Shown here: positions 1 through 13,100 of the stretch, in pieces | Layout of the letters: every line of letters starts with the position of its first letter | Numbering within the stretch: the stretch's first letter is position 1 | Assembly: GCF_018691265.1 (NCBI RefSeq) | Contig: NW_024881282.1 | Coordinates: forward strand, 54,195,122-54,259,121 | Source: Tyto alba | Lineage: Eukaryota; Chordata; Aves; Strigiformes; Tytonidae | DNA: 64,000 bases | Direction: 5' to 3' | Position numbers and translations under genes: made by a program | The notes under the pieces: generated by a model | What the model saw: the letters and a program-made list of their open reading frames with translations, nothing else | Databases searched by the model: none | What the model was told of the DNA's origin: nothing

Positions 1-1026
1 TCCAGTTAGTTCCTTCCAAGTAGAAGGCAAGTTACTAATTCCCCTTGTCTCTCCTTCCAAGATTACAGAACTTTTACTTTACCATGATGATGGAAGAGCA
101 TTCAGTTTGCTGAAATCCATCTTCAGGAAAAAGACTAACAAGTTGATAACAGATATATCTTTAAAGAAGGAAAGCCATTTTAATGGATTTCAGCTCTTAA
201 AGAAATAGAGAAAGAGACATTCCAGGGATGTCTCTCTTAAAAAAGATCGCTTGTTTTATTAAAGAGAATATTAAAAAACCCCAACAAACTACTTCTATTG
301 CTGACCAAATGAATCTTGAAGACACAAAATTTCTTCCATAACTAGCTCTGGCATTTGTTTGAAATGAATGCACTTCAAGTAAGTGGCCAGCATGCATGTA
401 CTTAGACCATACTCATGTCATAGAATAAAAAAAAGTTGTGTTACACCAGAAGTCACATCAAACTAAATTTGATTGAAGATGTTAATTTTTCAGTTTCTCA
501 TACTGATGGAGGGCCACAGTATCCACCACACCATGGACTACTACTTGTGTTGAGGTAAGCTTTTTGATTTAAGCAAAAATTCCCTTAGCAAGCTGCTGAA
601 CACGGAAGACTCTGCTTACCAAAAAAGGAACTACCAATTACTCTGCCAGTGTTAACATTCTTAGAGCTAGGCTTTTCATCAATATAGTCAATACAGTTTT
701 ATAATTTTATACTTAATTACAAAATCATTTGCATTAGTAGACTTACAAATTCAGTATTTCAAGAACAACTCGCTTTAGAGAGGGCTTACTTTCAGGAAGA
801 AAAAAAAAGTATTATACCCTTTGTATCTTTGTTTCGCTGTATTAAAAACTTAAGCCTCTAGAATCTGAATAAAAATTAGGTATCTATAAACAACTAAAGC
901 AGAATTTGTCTATATGACTATTATAGGACAGGACTTTCAATCTTCTAATAAATTCCTGTGCAACTCCTGAATATTTGCAGGACTATATCTGAATCATATT
1001 CACCCCAGTAGGTAATGTAATAGTAC
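1..1026 (-). other. USP15: USP15 intron 3, partial
   Basis: AT-rich sequence downstream of the exon 3 donor in gene direction. I looked for the next USP15 exon (VVEQGMFVKHCKVEV...) on the minus strand and did not find it. The only open frame (66 codons at 197-397) has no recognisable content. No repeat family recognised. Confidence 0.85.
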
Positions 1027-1157
1027 CTTGCGTGCTATTGGCTCTTGACCTTCCATCAGTGTGTACCAGCTAACTAGCCTATTCCAGCCTTCAGTTGGCA
1101 AAAGGATGTAGTCCAGCTCATCAATGAGATGTTCCTTGAGAGACTGAGAATCACCAT
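1027..1157 (-). CDS. USP15: USP15 coding exon 3 (end of DUSP domain)
   Basis: The acceptor is TTTCTCTTATAG|ATGG at 1158/1157 and the donor is GCAAG|GTACTA at 1027/1026. The exon is 131 nt: two bases completing Asp73, then 43 codons, ending in phase 0 after ...EPIARK (residue 116). The [21 protein letters not shown] segment is typical of USP15/USP4 DUSP domains, and [10 protein letters not shown] points to USP15. Confidence 0.96.
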
Positions 1158-4100
1158 CTATAAGAGAAAGATATTTTTACTTGAATACTGTAATTCTGTT
1201 ACTTGAGCTTCTAATGTAACATTTTTCATATAAATAGCAAGCGAAATAGTTTCTGAGTCAGTTATGTTATCAGTATTACGGCGTTCAATGCAAAACTCTT
1301 CTGAAACTAGGCAAGCTATCCAGTTCATGCATAGCACACCTATTACAGGTAGTATTCCTGCACTCAGGCACCCAAGTGACAACTCCATATCCTCATGCAA
1401 TCATAAGTGCCTAACTTGTTATCACACACCATCACAGCCTTCTCCACCCACTTCACACATATTCCCACATCACCATGGATACTTCCATTTCATGCTACAG
1501 TTGCATACTTCACTGAAAATGCAGGAATGTGCAGTTACAGTTGATCCAAGACAAAGTTCAAAGTCATTCAGTCCATGTCAGACCGGGGAAAAAAGCATGG
1601 TACAACCCTCCTACTTAAAGGATCCTACGTGCTTTGGAAACACAATCCCTACAAAATTCTTCACAGGGACAGCAAGATGCAGCACTCGAAAAAAGTACAA
1701 CTTGACAACCTCTTTACATAAGTAGCATGCTTTTAGCTTTGGTTCAGTCCTTGTTACTGCTGTAAGATAGCAGCTATCCTATATGCGTAAGAGGTGATGC
1801 CACATCTGAGCCACTGTGAGCCTCATACTATTAGGGCAGTTGGCCTTCCATTTGGAAGGACCCAAGTACAGGCCAGCAAACATCCCTCTGTACAAAGGGA
1901 GATAAAACAGGGAGACCCACACATTCAGCTCCAAAGAATAAATCAGAACAACAAACTTGATGAAGTATGAAAATAAACAGACTAGGTATAAAGAATAGAT
2001 AGACTGTAATAGTCTATTTAATTGTCTTATGTGAATGAACTGCAGAATTAGACTGCACAATTAAAACTGAGCATAAAAGTAACCTTAAATAATTTCAAAT
2101 TCCTTCAAGTATTGTCCATCCTCATATATTTTTTTAAAAAATAATACTTCTAAGCAAAATGAATACTGTTTACCGTCATTTTTCTGCAAGGACAAAAATA
2201 AGTGCGCTATGCGCACACGAAAAGCACTCAGGTCCTCTTGTTTGATCATATTTCTGTGCTTCTCTTGTTTCTCCTTTGTACAGATTGAGCAAACACAGCA
2301 TAATGTGACTTCAATTAAAAAATAAATTACCCTCAACATTAAAAAAGGCACACTTAAAAATTAAAGGTCCTTTAATAATAACAACTATTCAATTTTATCT
2401 TTTTTTTCTTTATAAGAATTTAACAAAACATGTTTCAACATGACCTCTTCTGTAGAAGGGCAACACTACTGAGGACATTTAAGAGAAGATGTGTTCACTT
2501 CCTGGTAGGAAGAGTGAATAAGATTGAGATTACCAAGACTCTGGAAAGCTCCCTGCTCTACCTGCATTTGCTACACCTTCAGTTGGTTTAAGCATCTTGG
2601 GATCTTCAGGGAAAACACATGAAAAAAACCAATGCTTTTTGCTTTCATCATCCAAATAGTGAAAATACGGGCAAAGAAGAATACACAGCTTTCTCAGCTC
2701 CTATTATCTTATCCCTGGTGCTGACCCCGCCTTTCCTTTTCCAGCTAAGTACCCTCATGTGTGAACAAAACATGGGAGATGCACATTGTTCTCAGTTCAT
2801 GTATTTTAAGTGTGCAATATTCATTACTATCATTACCTGCTCAGAGATGGCAAAAAGATATTGATTCCATAACATGCAATCTGTGCAGTTTAGAGATGAC
2901 TTCACGCAGTCAAAGTACAATATGGTTTGCATGCATTTTCTCTGACAAAAATTATAAATGACTTAGTAGGGAGAGCTAAACAAAAAAAAAAAAAACCCTA
3001 ACAACAGCAAAACCCCCAAAATGCAACATGTAAGTATAAGAATTATGAATTTATTTTAGAAAGATGGAATAATCAAGGTCAAAAATAGCCAAAGTATTTG
3101 GTGGAATTTTAGCAAGACACAAGAGCAACCCAAAAGGCAACAAAACAAAGTGGAAAAAATGCTTGGACTTTGCAATCTACCTTGGGAGCCATAGTACATA
3201 CATTTGTCGAGCAAAAAGTAAAATGGAATGTCACATGAACATCTCAGTGAACACACAGGTAAATAAGAATTCAGTTCTTCATCGAGATAAAGGTAAGTAA
3301 TGTGACCTAATAAATGAGACTTCAATCAATGCACCTGTTTAAAAGGTACTTTCCTTTTTTCCCCTCAGGCTGTTTCATCCTAGCTGTGTAAGTAACAATT
3401 TTCAAGAGTCAAATTTTGGTTCAAAACTGTCTTGACTGATTCGGAAAAAAATCTATATTCAAGAGCTACATACAAGACACATTTACTGAAGTAATCCATG
3501 ACTTGCATTATCGAATTCTTACTTGGCCCACTCAACACTATGTATATGGTGGTTCCATCACAACTAGGAGCAAAGCATGGGGAGAAATCCACAAACACAC
3601 CTTCAGGTCCACATACCTCTTTACAAGGTTCATACTGTACTTCTGCACTTATCTGATATTGCTACAGGAGTTTATAGTGAGAAGATATAATTTGGATTCC
3701 ATTCTGTCTTTCTAAAACCGCCAACATTTCTTCTAGTATAATTTTTCCAGAACTTTATTTTATCAGATAAGTCCCCTGACTCCAAGACTGTTTTCTATGA
3801 AGAACAATCAGCTATTCTAAATGTCTACTTCCTTGTGCTTCGTTTGCTCATCTAAAATTAACTATATATATCTTTTTTTGAAGATAGCACATGCGCACTC
3901 CATTACATTCAACAACATTTTTTGCTTACGTTGAGATTAACTGAAATCTCTACCTGTTACTTTTCACTGCTCTAAATGTTCAGGAAATAAGGGAGCAGCA
4001 GCAAAACATACTGCTTCAGTTTCCTGGAATCAGTCTTTCTTGAATTTAATAATAGTTTTTCTTACCACTGCACTACACCGCAGAGGATCTGAGAAACCAT

Positions 4101-7100
4101 GCCCATTTTAGATTATGTTATTCTTTAAATCAGATGCAAATTTTCAGACTTAACACTTAAGGAGAGCAGTACAAGAGCAACCAGCGCATACTACATGCCA
4201 AAGACAGGATTAAACCGCAAGCGTTTTCAGGTTCAATTTATGCTACATAGGAAACCTAGTACAGAGGATTGCTGCTATGCAGCAGGTGAAGGAGATAGTT
4301 ACTATTTGCTGAGCATGATTGCCCTAATTTTAAAACTGCCTTCACACAGGAACAGTAGATATCCGACAGTAATCAGATGCATGAACCATGAAAGTGAAGT
4401 TCATAAACCCTGATACTGTGTTTATTTTGAAAGGGGTATGGGCAGTGTCAAAACAATAGAACACAGGTTTTCATGAGCTTTAGCAGAACGGCTAACGTGA
4501 CTTTAGATCTGGACAGCTAAGCCTAATACAGGCTTCATATCCACAGTAACTTTAAACATAATCTGAGCATGTATGTAGATTAAGTTATAAATAATACAGA
4601 TCAACACAGTGCTTTGCACATCTAGAAATCACTTTTTTTTTAAAGTGGGTAGACACAGAAGAGAATAAGCTGATGCTGCCTCACTGAGGATAAAAAGATC
4701 TTGCTATATTTGATTTCAACTGAAAACTATCACCTGAACATGCCTGCCCCACTGCAAGATTTACTACAACAATATAAAAAAGATCTAGTTCGTCACATTT
4801 CAGAAAACAAAACATATCACTGACCTGGAACAAAAAGACCTATTAATTTGTGGATGGAAGAGAACATAGATGCGTATGACAATACAGCACCTTCTTCAAA
4901 GGCACTGATACTAGTCACTGTCAGACATGTACTCACTCACACTCACAACTAGTGCAACATTGTATGACAATTCCTATGAAAGACAGAATCATCTTTAACA
5001 TTTAACTTGTAAAATAGTGAGATATTAACTACAGTTGAGAAGTTTTGAATGAAGAAAGTCAGAGTTCATCATAAACCCCGTGAAGTTGTAAAATTTTGTA
5101 TTACTATGTGCAAACAAATTATGCAGTACTACTAGATAATCTGTAATTGAAAAGAAGGAAAGCAATTATCTGCTAGATTTTGTATCCAATAGGTTTTGCA
5201 GATTAAATATTAACAGCTCTAATAGCACTTTAACACTGGACATTAAATATAGAACTTGACCTAAAGATTAAAATATCTGGGAGAGTATTCCGAGACCTGT
5301 GTCCACAAATCTGACTACAGTTCAGCAAAAGTAATTCAAGACGTGTGTGACTGTAACAGTGACAGAGTTTAACCATACTTAGAAGACCACAAAAAAATTA
5401 GGAAATTACCCTCTCTTGTTTTACCCCATTTTATATTATCACTGAACTGCATAATACCTCTTATTCAATTGTTCCAGAAGCAAAGTAAGGACTTAGGGCT
5501 CATTTAAATAAATTTTAGAGCTCAACTTAAAGATGTTATTTTAAACCAACCAATTTAGCTAAGCTAAAAAAATCTTAATGAACTCAGTCTAGCTATTTGT
5601 CGACTTGACTAAATTTCATCTCCCCAAATATACCAAAATATCATTATAAACCAGTAATTTGTATGTTATTACTCTGTTACCATTACAAAGAAGTTCCAAT
5701 AATTTTATTTATAAAATTATAATTTCTTAGGGAAATCTATTCCAGTTCCCTTGTCATGGGATACATTTACACTACCAACTACAAAACATGAACAATCTGT
5801 AATAAATTTGCACTAAATGTTAGTACTGGATTACTACACAATCAGAAGCAGTTACCTTTGAGAAGTCCGGAATTATCAATAGGTCCAGGGTACACATTCT
5901 GATCTCCCATCTGGTATTTGTCCCAGCTGTCAAAACCAACGTATTTTTTCCACTGTTTGAACCAGCGACTATCCACTAGATACCTTAAACAGAAGAAGAC
6001 ATGTAAGTTAATTATTGGCACACTACTACTTCTACAGTACCAGTGAATTCATGTTAAGGCACTTGTATTCATCAGCCCTGTAAAATGGAGAATGTTTTTC
6101 TGTCTGGTCTGCTAACCATTATCAGCATCTCCAACCAACAAGGACTTTAATTGTGGGCAATAAAAGATCCCACTAATCACAGTGGGCAAGTACAGTTTTG
6201 CAAGACTGATAATAGAGTGTATCAGAAGCTCAAGAATGGCAAGTTCAAAAAACATTTTGCTTTTTATCATGAAATATCAGCAGCTTTGACTCCCATTTTC
6301 AATTTGTGTATTCTGGTGGTTCAAGTTACATCTTTATAATTAAACAACCCTTTAAAAAATGAGACATAACTTTTAGTAAAATATTTTTTCCTGTTAGAGT
6401 TTTATTTATAACAGTCATATACAAGTTGAAAAACCTTAGAACTCTGATGTCCTGTCAAGAACCAGAGAGTCTAAGTGTTTTCTTCCTTTGAGTCAGCATC
6501 AACACATACAGTAAATGTTCTGGTTTTGAGGCAGTACTAGATGTTCCTCTTACATACAATTATCAACTTCACACTTCCATATAAAGGGGTATCTCTAAAC
6601 TCAGCTCCATGGTATTTCTACCCAGATTAAACTGCTGCCAGTCTGGCATTTATGAAGCCAAGTGATACATATTTTTTATATATTTTTGTCCAGAATTTAT
6701 TTAAAATTAAGATACCAAATTTGTTCAGTGATCCTTGTAATTTTTTTTTTTTTTTAAAGACATCACCTTCATTATTTTTCTTTCCTTAAAGTATCCATGT
6801 CCTTCTGTCTGGCCTGTCCCAATCCTTTTGCTACCACCCTAGCACACATCATAATACCACTATCAGAATGAAACACTAGATCATTCTAAAGATCACAGGT
6901 TACTCTCATTATTTTCTCCAATATTTGATTACTGAACTCTTACTTGTAGCATACGAATAATATGATATTGACTCTTTAAGAGATCTCAAAACTTCCTCGT
7001 GATTCAAATACTAGTCTGCTAATACATACAGCTTTATTAAACAATCATTCTGTAGCAGTTATTCATGAACACCATGGAAAAACACAGAACAAAAACATTA

Positions 7101-10100
7101 GCACCCACAACTCTTGCAACCAAAGAAGTACAAAAGCACTGCTGGAGTATACGTTTTACTGGATAGGTTTTAAAAAACACATTAGCAGGGCCTTAATTTT
7201 GTACTTCTAAACAATGTAACTACAGTAAGAATTAACAAACCTAAGATATACAAAGTCCTATTTCTTCTTCTCAAATCCAGTTTTGTTAACTCTTACACAC
7301 ACAGATCAAGCCTGGAATCAGCCTCCAGAAGTACTACTAGCAAACATCTGGTAAAGAAGGAATTCCTACTGAGAGGTACTCAGTAAGTGGGATCCTTTGT
7401 AGTCAACTTATCAGGTTCTCTTCTCAATAAGCCCCAATTTTTCAGTCTCTACAAAATGTATTCTTAAGTGTGTGAATCTATAGGTAAATGTCCTTTGGAA
7501 AGCAAGAAGAAGGAGGCATTAGAAAGCTATACCTAAGCTCACCACAGGCTTTTGGATGCTTACTTCCCCTACCTTCCTCCAAAAACATCAAAGACTAAGA
7601 TCTGAAAGGCAACTTTACAACAACTATGACAACAGCATCCTAATTCAGATGGTAAACAGTCTTGATTCAAAATATGATTACATCAGTAGCAATAATGAGT
7701 CTTGTGAACAAATTCCTCCTAGCCTTAGCTTATAACTAACCCTAAGCAAACCTAAATAGCAAAGGCAGAGCTGTGTCTCAACTGCAATAGACATAGTTCT
7801 GCCAGTATTAAAAACTTCAGTTAGGGAACAAATTCCTCCCTTACTGCATCAATGCCAGCTGTGCTCTGGACCAGTACTTTACCATCTCACAGTGTAACAC
7901 TCGGTCTTGTATCTATTCTACTACCACAACGTGTTACTACTTCTGAAACTGTTCCGAAAACAACTCTGTCCTTGAACTTGAAACACAATTTCTTTATGAA
8001 ATTTTAAACACTTCATAAAGCAGTCAGAAAACAGCCTCAAACTGCTTTTTGAACCAAAACTATATAGAAAAAAAGTTTATTTTTAAACAGTATTAAGGAA
8101 ATGTATTTTGCTGCAAAAATGCCCTTTTCCACTCATGACAAACTCAGAAACAGACAGTGACTTTACAGGGTATTTTGGGCACAATGAATCCCACCAAATC
8201 AGTACTGAAACAGTAACAAAATGGTACTGAAACATGGTCAAAGTCCTTTAATCCTATTCCAGAAAGATGAGATACTTTCCATCAATATGATTTTACAACA
8301 CTGAATCATTCTGAAGTAGTCTGGCCCAGCACTTATTTCAATTTTGTAGCAGAATTCCCTTGACATATTTTGCTTAGAGCGTGTTTAGAATGCCATAGGA
8401 AACAAGACTGGGCAAGGCTAAGCTGCATTAAAAATGGTAAAATTTGGGATAAAACACAGTAAAAAGATAAAAATGCAGGCTATTACAAAAATAAACAGAT
8501 TTAAACTTTACTATCACTTAAAAAAATGTAAAACTTATCTAGTTCAAATCTGAGTAAGTTTCAGTCCCACACCCATTTCACACTTCAAAAAAATCACACT
8601 CGTTCAGTTAGAATACGCTGATTTCTTGACCACTTTCCATTGCCTAAGCTGTTCAGTGAACTTATAAGAACTGCTTACTCTCACCTTTCTCTACTGCTGT
8701 GGCCGTCCAGCACTATTCTGTAACAGCTGTACCTACATGTGGCTATGAATGCACTCACTCTCAGGCATCTATTCTGCCACCAAACCTGCCAGCCTCCTCC
8801 TCTACTCCACCTCACGGCCTCTACATTTTTGATCTAAATTTGAATGAACTATGAATCCTAAAGAAGGAAAGCTATAATTTTACACAGAAGAGAAATTATC
8901 ATATAGGCAAAATGCCCATTGTTATAATTAATGCTTAACAAATTAATGCTCCTGTAGAACCATATTACTTTTCAAATACTTTGTGTTAAATATCTGATCA
9001 TACACGATGAATAGAAAATTTTGATAATTGGACTTAACAGTGCAAGAAAGCTTGGGGTCCATTGTTCTAGATTTAAATGTTCACCGTTAGCTATTTCAAC
9101 ACTTCATTCACTTTATTCTTCCGTATCCAATTAATTTTGCCACCAACCAAAATTTTACTTTTCAATGTCTCTTTACAGATCTCCCTAACTGAAGTCATAA
9201 CATTTCTGTTTCCTAACACAAAGTGCAAAAACTTATACCGCTTCTCTTCAAACTTAGGAATTTGTACTTACATGATAAATAAAAGATCAATATTTCTAGC
9301 ATAAAAAAGTTGAAAGGCCACCTATAAATCATGCAAGTATGTAAGTGTGGTAAGAACTAAACAGCAGAGTCAAGTTCCTTCCCTAGAAAGAAAATGCTGA
9401 AGGATAACCAAATCTTAAAAAAATTCACATGAAGTTTGAGACTACTCTGTCCAGTAGTACAATGAAGAAAAGCAAAATGAAGAATGCATGAACATCAAAA
9501 ATCTGAAAGCTACTCAAATTACTTGTCTTTATATCTTCTCCTTTCCTGTTTTCTTACGTGAATTCACTGAGTAATACTTCATTGGACTGCTGTATTTTGG
9601 ACATATGGACTAAGCTGCGAGGAACAATTGGAAACAGAAGCAAAATGGGTGCAAAACACTATTCTAAGACTGAATTCTGCAACTGTAAAAAAATAAGTTA
9701 ATACCTGCAAAGTGTAATTAAAACTGATCACTTTCAGACAAATAAGAGCCTACATGTATTTTTTCAAAATGCATTCTACTGAAGACTAATGAAAAGACTG
9801 AAAAGGGAAGATCATGAAATCTGTGTGTATTCAAGGGCAAAGCTTAATACTTCGGTTAATACTGCTTGTAATATGAAGCAGTATATATCTATCTCCATGT
9901 ACTGATTTTTAAATAGGGTGAAGCAGGAAGATTAATTTATTAGGATAAGGAACAAATGGGCCATTGCCAGTTCTTGGGATTTCTTACAGACCACATCATA
10001 CTCTAACAATCAAACCTGAAACAAAAATATTATAGATTTCATAAAGCACTATACATCTTACCAGAGCCCAGTGAACTACATGCTGACCACAGATAATAGA

Positions 10101-13100
10101 TTACAAAGTACTACCTTACTCACTATCCTAATATTTAGCTCTTAACAGCGTTTATAAACAAACCTAAGCAAGACAGTTATATAAATAGGGTAATTAATTT
10201 ATTTTCTGTTTAGAGATAACTGCTCTTAAATTGACCACCAACATTCTACCAACATTGTTCAGACTTCTTAATTTAAAGAAGTGTGGAATCTTTATTCTCC
10301 AACAGATATTAAGAGCAAACTCAGTAGACCAGTTTACCACAGTGCTGAGGTAACATAAAAGAAGGATTTATTTAATTTATGAAGCCTAGAAACAGAACTT
10401 GCAGATACAGATTTTCAAAAACATTAACAGGCACAGTAGTTGTGAATTCTTACAGTGAATTACTGGGCATATGTATGTATGTGCATACATATGCACACGT
10501 ATATATACACTTTATATATATCAGGAATTGTAATGAGCATTTTACTTCAATAGAAATCTGATTGAGGTAAGAGAAGTTATTTTGAGTTACTGTGGAATGC
10601 AGTCATAGTAGTTGCAATCTTCTCCCTTTACAAGAACTTGTTCTTAATCAATAAATAAAATACTACTTTTCCAATAAGATTAGAGAAAAATAATATTTGC
10701 ATTCAAATGCCATACACTTCTCTCATCTTTACGCAAGGAGGATATACTATGTTAAAGATTATGCTGAAAAAAAAAAAAAAATTAATGCAGTTACACCACA
10801 CTCAGTTCAGGGGATCAATCTGCTAAAGCACTTACATATCTAAAATCCAGACTTAGCATTAAGGGAAAAAGTAAAAATCTGAAATTTACAGACTATAGCT
10901 TTTGATCCTACAAGTACATTCAACATATCATTCTCACCAAGATCAACAAGACTACTCATCTACACAAAACAGAGAAGGCAAACTGTAAGAAGGCAACTTA
11001 ATTTACCTTTTAATCAGTGTTTTAATATCCATGATACAATCAACCACCTGAAAACTTAAATATTACCTATGAGGAACATTCAGTAATTTAAGAGGAAAAG
11101 ACATGCCTCAAGTAAACAGAGCTACGTCTGCTAAACCCTCATTTCTTAAATAAGACTTGATCTCTTTTTACGGGAAAATTACTAGAAACTTGTAGCATGC
11201 ACTTGAGACCAGATACACTTCACTGAATATGAGTTGTCCCAGATACAAAAATAGCATACCATGCATTAGTAAAAGAGACATTAAATGTCTGTACATTAAA
11301 CTTGGTACAATGTTTTGCTTTTATTTTTGCTACTATTACCTAATGCAGGAAAGAGCTCCAAACCAGTCTAATGTTATGTTAGTTTTTTGAACAGTGGACC
11401 CGACTGAGCAAGCTACCCCAGGACACCTTAGCAAATTTAAAAAAATATTGCCTATCCATTTTTAAAATCATGATTAAGAAACGTTTGTTACTTAATTCTG
11501 ATGCAATCAAGATTTCAATTAAGCAAGAAACACACATTTTGCTCTCTCAGATATCATCAGTCAAGCTATTGAGCAGGATAACTAACTCATTTTCAGAGGT
11601 AAAAGACACCTGGAGGATCCGTAGTAGAGACTGAAGGAGAAAACTGTCTCAAATTTCTAGATTGGATGTTTTGAAGGGCAAACCTTAAAAACTAAGACAA
11701 CTTCATGACAAAGTGAACTGATTAAATCAGCAAATAATTGACATTTATAGACATTTCAAATAACTTACCTCAAAATGTTTGATGAAAACAGTACAACCAG
11801 GTTTGACTATACTAAAGTCACTTTGAGCCAAAAAATTAGTAACAAATATATAAATATTGGAATAGCCCCAAACCTCTATCTAAAAGTAAGCAAAAATATT
11901 CATGTATGATTTGATGAAAATTACACTCAAATATGCCATTTTAGGTATTAATAATACTGGAAATATTTGTACTGTTTAATTAGTTTTAGGTGCTTTCTCT
12001 TAGTTGTATCACGTGTCCTTAAAGAGATCTAAATTTTCTGTGAGCAAGTAGAATCAAAAAACTATAGAACATGTTCCCAGTTGAAGTCTGGCCTACTTCA
12101 GTACTCAGTGTTTACTTCTGAGTGGAGCTTCAGATGACTTTGTAAGATGCATCTGCTTTCATATGTAAAATATTTCTTGCCTGTCTGAAGCAGATTATAA
12201 TATACAAGGGACAATTTATACCCTCGGGTCCCCTCAGGGGAAGTTCAGACTGGGCATTAGGAAAAGTTTCTTCACTGAGAGGGTGGTCAGTCACTGGAAC
12301 AGGCTGCCCGGGGAAGTGGTCATGGCACCAAGCCTGCCAGAGCTCAAGGAGCATCTGGGTGATGCTCCTAGTCATATGGTTTAGCTTTAGGTAGTCTTGC
12401 CAAGAGCAGAGAGTTGGACTCCATGATCCTTATGGGTCCCTTCCAACTTGAGATATTCTATGATTCCATGAAAACCTTAAACCCCTCCAGAGCACAAGAG
12501 GATCTTGTGTAACCAAGGTCTATGCTACCTTTGCAGACACACCAACGTATCAAAATCTTCAGAAAAATCTTCAGAACGTTCCACAACAGTGGAATTTGTT
12601 CTGATAATAAAAACATGGAAAACCCATGCAATGTAAAGTGGAGCACATACCAACGTGTTTTACCAAAGTGTATCCAGTCCCTTTGATACACAACAAGTTT
12701 TGATATCATATGGATTCAGTGTTATCACTACACAAGATGGAAATAAAAGACTAAATTCTGAACCTTGCAAATATAAACTCCAACAACATTCTCTTTCCAG
12801 CAGCTGATGACAAAAGGCCTTATCTGAGGTCTGAGGGTCCTCACAGATTGCATTTGCTCATCTTCCAATCCTAACTCAGGTGAGTGTGAGTTCACTGATG
12901 ATGCAAAGGGGTTGAAAAACAGAATTAGATTGTTTTTCAAGCGAATAAAGTGACATGAAATATCAGAAGATACCAAGAAACAATGTTGGCCATACCTAGC
13001 TCATTCCATACAGAAGCTATTTGCTACACTCCCATTAGCCGTAAGTCTTCTTTAAATAATTCTTTTATATGAACAATTTCTTGACAAGTATCGTCAATTA

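Noticed and set aside
1264..1725. 153-codon plus-strand open frame in USP15 intron 2
   Set aside because: No domain, low sequence quality as protein (His/Ser/Thr-rich without pattern), antisense in an intron and no splice or promoter support.
12130..12375. 81-codon minus-strand frame
   Set aside because: Antisense to the CR1 3' end.
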